Shown here in pieces: positions 59,133 through 64,000 of a stretch of DNA of 64,000 nucleotides. The DNA is taken from NCBI GenBank assembly GCA_022496205.1, contig WTXD01000025.1:347243-411242 (forward strand), given 5' to 3'. This DNA is from Gloeopeniophorella convolvens. Its lineage: Eukaryota > Basidiomycota > Agaricomycetes > Russulales. The translations under genes were made by a program, and so were the position numbers. The notes under the pieces are model-generated. The model saw only the letters and a program-made list of their open reading frames with translations, made no database searches and was not told the DNA's origin. Each line of letters begins with the position of its first letter. The first letter of the stretch is position 1.

Positions 59133-62100
59133 TCAAACACTATCAGTAGCGAGGAAATCATCAAGTAGTGCAGCAGCTGCCTCTCTAACAGATGAGCCAT
59201 TATCGAAAGCAACACCATACCTCGCTTGCTTGTAAAGAGTGTGCATCAGTTGGTGGTACTTACGGGGTCTATTCTGGAATATGCCAGTCAAGACAGTATC
59301 ATGGAACGCATACACTGCAGAGTAGGTTTGATGAGTAAAGGCAGATGGTAACAGAACACCGGTAGCGTGCTCAAACAGAGCAGAGTGAACCTAGCAAACA
59401 CATCAGGAGGGATCATCAGAAGGGTAAATAACTTACTGCTGTGGCAGCAAGTATCACCATGGCCTTCGGAAGCTCCTTCTCATCCCCACGCTCCTCAGAT
59501 GTAGACAAGAAAGCTGAAACGGGAAAGATCTTCTTCTTGAAGATAGCAAGATTGATGATGTCGGGTATGATAGGGTTGAGGAATGGCTGCCGAGTGTTGA
59601 GGCGAGCGCCACGGCTCAGAATAGACTGTGAAGAGATTATTAATAAGGTCCACAACGGGAGAGGGACAAACTTACAATCCTCTCATCCATGGAAGGGAAT
59701 ATATACTTGTGGTTGCCGAGGAGCGGGTCGATAAACACAGAGCAGCCGGACTGCTTCAAACCAAAGTAGACCGGCACAAGTGCAGCAGCCATGGCCTTGA
59801 AGGTGTTGCGCTGCGAACACATGCGGGCCTCCGGCTGATGCCCCATGTCAGCCTCGAGTCATAAGATGGTAGAGTAGTACTTACAACACTCTCAATGTGA
59901 CGGTAGTAAGTACCATCGACTACCATACGTGAGTATATGTTGTCGTTCTCAGCCTACGCAACGTCGAAGGAGGTGCGCCTCAGCATCCTCAGTCGTACAT
60001 CAGCATCAGGGAACGCGCTGGTAAAGAAGAGGTAATATATGGACTGCTTGCAGATCTTGGCAATGACATTCTTGAGTTGAGGCAGCTGGGCCGTCGTCGC
60101 GAACTTATTCCCCTGTGCTGGGAATCGCATCCACGCAGCCGGCCGGTATGGGCGGTTGCGTGGGTCGTTGCGAAGGCGTGGGTCGCTGAGGAACGCCTCT
60201 GGGTCCTCGTCGTTGACCTCGTCCTCGTCAGGCGGTGCCTGCAGTGGGATCAGCGTGGGGTGGTAGGCAACTGCGACACATGCACTTACATCGTCGTCTG
60301 GCAGAGTAGGTGCGGGAGGTGCGGGTGGGCGCAGGACCTGTGCGCAGGGAGGTGTCCGGGGCTGAGACAGCACAATATAGATGCCAGCAGTGAAGATGGT
60401 GTTGTGAGTTGACACATACACGAAATATGGTCGCCACGTACCTGGCTCGGAGGCGGGGGGATCGCCTCCTGTTGGAGCGCACTCCCAGAGCTACCAGGGA
60501 CAGACGATATGGCGTACACATGAGATGCGCGGCCCTTCGAGGCTACCGCGCGCTCCTTCCTGGCCTTCAAGGTGCCCTGCGGCGGCGGCGAATGGCGGCG
60601 ACGACTAATCTGGGCTGCTTTCACCCCAGCCGAGTGGCGCTACGATGGAGGTCATGAGCAAAGCGATGATAACGGCGTAATTTAAGGGAGATCACATACG
60701 GCTTTGATGACCTGGGGACGACATTGTGTGGCGGGGGAAGGGAGACGGGGGTTGGGAGCATTGCCAGCGTGGCGACTGTTGATAAGCGTCGCACTGGCGC
60801 TTGTTCCTGCTTTCTCACGCTCGGTCCCACGGGTTGGCCCGGCTGTGCGTGGCTCAGGCGCGGCGCCATCGCTCTTGTTACCATCCGCCCACGCGACTCT
60901 CTGGAGCAGAAAGCTAAGTTGTTTCCTTCATCAATGGTACACTGCAGTGCTTACCTCTTGAGCCATAGTCTTGTTGAGTCGCTCCTGCCGCTTGGAGGGC
61001 TTCAGTGGGCCAACCTTGCTCTTGTTTACAGGCTTTTCCAGACGAGCACCGTTTGCGAGGCCCTCCCCCCCTTCCTGGGCCTTGTCCTCTTGCAACGGCG
61101 CCCGCTCCTGTTCGGCCGCCGGCTCAGCTGGTGGGTCAGCGTCCTCGTAATCGGAACGATACTCATCATCGTCCTCCTCGTCGCCACCGCCCTCAACATC
61201 TTCACCATCATCGGAGCCCTCCTTCGGCGCGCCACCATAGAGGTCTGCGTAGCCAGGATACAATTCTCCGTACAGTCCGAAGGCCTCTATCTGGTTTTGC
61301 GGAAAACTGGGACCGTCGTCCTCGCCATTGTCCATGGACCTCCTGTGACCACTTCCGACCGCACTCGAAGGGCTACGCGGACCTTGCGCGGGCGATGCAC
61401 GCCCTTTGCCTTTGCGTAGATCGGCGGCGTGTCCTTCATATAATTTGTGGTAAGCAGGAATTCCATAACCTGCTGATCTTTCACTCACCCATAGCATCAA
61501 TATCTATATCATGGTCCTCAGGAACGCCTTGAACCACAAGGCCGTCATCGACGAAGCCTCTTCCAGGCGCATCCTTCTGATCCATGGCATCTTCGACCTC
61601 AGTCGAAGCTTTTGTTGTAAGCCTTTTGTTGGCTCCAGTGCGCGCATCGTCATGCGGGTCTTCGGAGGCCGAGGTTAGTTCAATAAAGACCCGATCCTCA
61701 AAGTCTGGCTGATGGTCAGTCCTTAGTACCACAAATCAGGCGATGTTGCTCACCAAACGTTTTCTGACTACCCTTCACGCCGATCCTCTTAGGCATGCCA
61801 CCGCCTGCGTCCTCATCCGCGTCGGCCGCACCACCTGCCCCGCCGCTGTTAATATGGAGGCATCGCGAACGCTTGCAGGTAAGTAACTCACTCTTCTGCT
61901 TTTTAGCGAGCTGCTCTTCGACAGGCTCTTCGTCCCTCATCCTACCGGGGGCATCGGCCATCCAACCTATGCAATAGCATATCAGCACCAGTATCGACAA
62001 GGTACGTTGATAACTCACTGCGTTTCTTCAACGCTAATGCCTTTGCTCCACGCATCGGCATCTTGCGACCTAGCATGCCTCAAGGTTACGTGACAGTAGC

Positions 62101-62275
62101 GAGCAAGGGATCGGCACGTACTGCCTACAACTTCTCCGTCATCCTGCTCCAAGTCGGCGCCGCGGTCAGTAGCCATAACGCGAGCATCAGACGGCGTGTT
62201 TGGACGCGTGGATCCTCGAGAAATGGGAGCGCTGCGCTTGGCCTTCGTACCAGTAGTTCCAGTGGTGGATTGCAT
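59133..62275 (-). CDS. DUF6532-like protein, probable transposon passenger
   Basis: Many exons, from 62275: MQSTTGTTGTKAKRSAPISR; RKMPMRGAKALALKK; MADAPGRMRDEEPVEEQLAK; FEDRVFIELTSASEDPHDDA; a long acidic exon (LYGELYPGYADLYGGAPKEG, GGDEEDDDEYRSDYEDADPP); a block PRLRNDPRNRPYRPAAWMRF with IAKICKQSIYYLFFTSAFPD; RNTFKAMAAALVPVYFGLKQ with PLLGNHKYIFPSMDERI; QPFLNPIIPDIINLAIFKKK with PKAMVILAATAVHSALFEHA; and a last exon VYAFHDTVLTGIFQNRPRKY to the stop at 59133. The C-terminal half follows the order I associate with DUF6532 proteins of mushrooms (a YGL-like helix, Y.F, FLNP.I, P.AMV.LAATAV..AL, then RP..YH). The N-terminal half is disordered and acidic. Function unknown. It is divergent from a Plavaka-type transposase with a gap of about 180 bases. 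Exon borders are approximate. Confidence 0.5.
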
Positions 62276-62457
62276 GATGGTGATGGAGTTGAGGAGAGTG
62301 AAAGAGCGTATAGATTCGGTGAGCCTGTTGAGAGGTGAATATACACGTCTTTGGGTGCATCTTATATACCGTTACACTACACGATACCTGGGTCGCTGAC
62401 TCAGCCGGGCTTGGACAGTTGCCGCCGTGCGTTGCGTGTCCCCAAACACCTTTCCCG

Positions 62458-63928
62458 ATGACCACCTTGTGTGCCGGTTGCGAGGCACCTTTCTCGCACC
62501 GTGGATATCGCAAGCATCTTCAGCTGACAACGCGAGTCGAATGTATCAAGGTCCGCAATGAATTGGGAGTCCCACCTCTTGGCCCCGCCGGGCACCCAGT
62601 TCCTGCTGATCAACCTGAGGCGCACCTCATCGAAGAAGACAGGAATGAACGTGAAGGCGAAGAGTTTGCCCCGCAGCGTTTCCGCGGCGACTACTTTGGT
62701 ACGGAATATATAGAAGCTGACTTTGGATACGTCGATGAACCCTTGGCGCACCAACCGCCACCTGGTGTGGGCGATGAAGACGTCGAGATGTACGATGCCT
62801 ATGATGAGGACGATTTCGTTAACGAGGACGGCTATCCCTCTTCAGAGGGCGACGAACTCGACGATCATGTCCCAGAACCTGATTGGGAACCGCTAGTCCA
62901 TCCGCCTCGCGAAGCAACTCCAGCCCCAGTGCCGGATCTTGACCCAGCGACCGATGAGTATCACGGCCGCCTCCTAACGCAGACAGAACTCAAAGCATTC
63001 AATGCCCAGATGTTCCTGCCACCGCATGTTGTTCATTTCTCGTCGGGTCGCGCTGGGGCGCCCATGCAACAGCAAGAATTGTCCCAATACGAGGAGCTCC
63101 GCAAGCAGTTCGATGCCACCTCACCTGGCAACATTTACGCTCCATTTGCTTCCGAGATGGACTGGGAGATAGCACGGTGGGCGAAGCAACGCGGCCCATC
63201 GTCTAGAGCTTTGACTGATCTCCTTGCGATACCCGGCGTACGTACTTCACACCCTGGTGCGCGATGACCCATGTTAACCTCTCCTGTCCCATGGCATAGG
63301 TTTCAGAACGCCTCGGCATATCTTTCAAGAACGCGCGAGAGCTCAACAATACCATAGATAGTCAGCTTCCAGGCCGACCACCTTTCCGTCGCGAACAAAT
63401 AGTTGTGGCCGGGGTGGCCTTCGACATTTACTATCGCGATATTATCGAATGCATAAAAGCTCTTTTCGGCGACCCGAAATTCCAGCCATATCTTGCTTTT
63501 TCACCCGAGCGCCACTATACCGACGCCACCTGTTCAGAGCGCCAATTTCATGACATGCATACTGGTGAGTGGTGGTGGTCAGTCCAGGTACATTCTACGC
63601 TCCACAATGCCATATGCACTTCTGATCCGCGTTTCAGGAAGAAGTCGAGCGCGAAAAGCCTGGTGCTACGATCATCCCGATCGTCCTGTCCACGGACAAA
63701 ACGCAGCTAACCTTGTTTCGAGACAAGACGGCGTACCCAGTATACATGACCATTGGCAACATATCAAAGGACATCCGGCGCAAGCCGTCGTTTTGTGCTA
63801 GCGTCCTGCTCGCGTACCTACCAGCTACTCGTCTCGAACATGTTAAAAAGGGGCCTCATCGAACTCGCATGATCGCAAACCTGTATCATGCTGCTATGAG
63901 ATGCATCGTGCGCCCTACTATCGTGTAA
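62458..63928 (+). CDS. Plavaka-type transposase, 3' part missing or broken
   Basis: Exon 1 starts MTTLCAGCEAPFSHRGYRKH, a Cys/His cluster like the zinc finger that opens these transposases. It then runs through an acidic region to FASEMDWEIARWAKQRGPSS with LTDLLAIPG. Exon 2 has VSERLGISFKNARELNNTID, LPGRPPFRREQIVVAGVAFD, YYRDIIECIKALFGDPKFQP, YLAFSPERHYTDA and FHDMHTGEWWWSVQ. Exon 3 has EEVEREKPGATIIPIVLSTD, KTQLTLFRDKTAYPVYMTIG, NISKDIRRKPSFCASVLLAY and LPATRLEHV. This is the N-terminal and first catalytic part of Plavaka transposases (a KDZ-related DDE group common in basidiomycetes). The frame stops at 63928 (MRCIVRPTIV), just where the family continues, and only 70 bases remain in the window; it is truncated, frameshifted or has an intron running past the edge. 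Confidence 0.8.
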
Positions 63929-64000
63929 CTAGAGATGGACCAAAAACACCACTTCAGTCCATCTCCCGAGACTCCAGCCCATTTCACAAGATCTTAGCTT

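Noticed and set aside
61870..61892. A 20-bp intron in the DUF6532-like gene
   Set aside because: Far below the size of every other intron here; the frame reads through the segment without a stop.

Overview
The window is nuclear DNA of a basidiomycete fungus, most likely an Agaricomycete. Genes are split by many short introns of about 45-70 bp with GT...AG ends, spacing is loose, and several families are typical of mushrooms or wood-decay fungi: a fruit-body lectin, DUF6535 and DUF6532-type proteins, a serine-rich cupredoxin, BTB proteins and a Plavaka-type transposase. All gene models come from reading exons and splice phases by eye.

Layout. 0-10 kb is a metabolic block: a dynactin p25 gene, a frameshifted flavocytochrome b2 copy on the minus strand, a PEP mutase/isocitrate-lyase superfamily enzyme, and an apparently intact flavocytochrome b2 (lactate dehydrogenase) gene on the plus strand. 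10.7-19.7 kb is a duplication zone. A gene for a predicted multi-span membrane protein occurs three times on the minus strand, the third copy decayed. An inverted copy of a lectin locus sits between copies 1 and 2 and carries a nonsense mutation. An 876-bp hAT-like MITE, with an 8-bp target duplication and visible from its empty paralogous site, sits between copies 2 and 3. 20.9-25 kb holds a GPI-type cupredoxin and a DUF6535 membrane protein.

26.9-43.5 kb carries three BTB-domain paralogs on the plus strand, two of them with Ala/Glu/Lys-rich coiled-coil tails. Interspersed are the intact lectin gene (the source or sister of the 13.5-kb copy), a Tc1/mariner-like MITE with perfect 24-bp inverted ends, a low-complexity hypothetical protein and an N-acetylglucosamine-6-phosphate deacetylase gene. 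44.3-55 kb holds two related two-finger zinc proteins, a DUF985-type cupin and a BRCT-containing X-family DNA polymerase with one apparent frameshift. A badly decayed partial copy of that polymerase lies at 55.9-56.5 kb.

57.5-64 kb is a transposon-like region: an AT-rich stretch with repeated short motifs, a minus-strand DUF6532-like gene, and a divergent Plavaka-type transposase that breaks off near the window end. No rRNA gene, CRISPR array or bacterial-type operon is visible. The most system-like arrangement is the Plavaka/DUF6532-like divergent pair. The best-supported new structures are the two MITEs and the lectin/membrane-gene duplication history.
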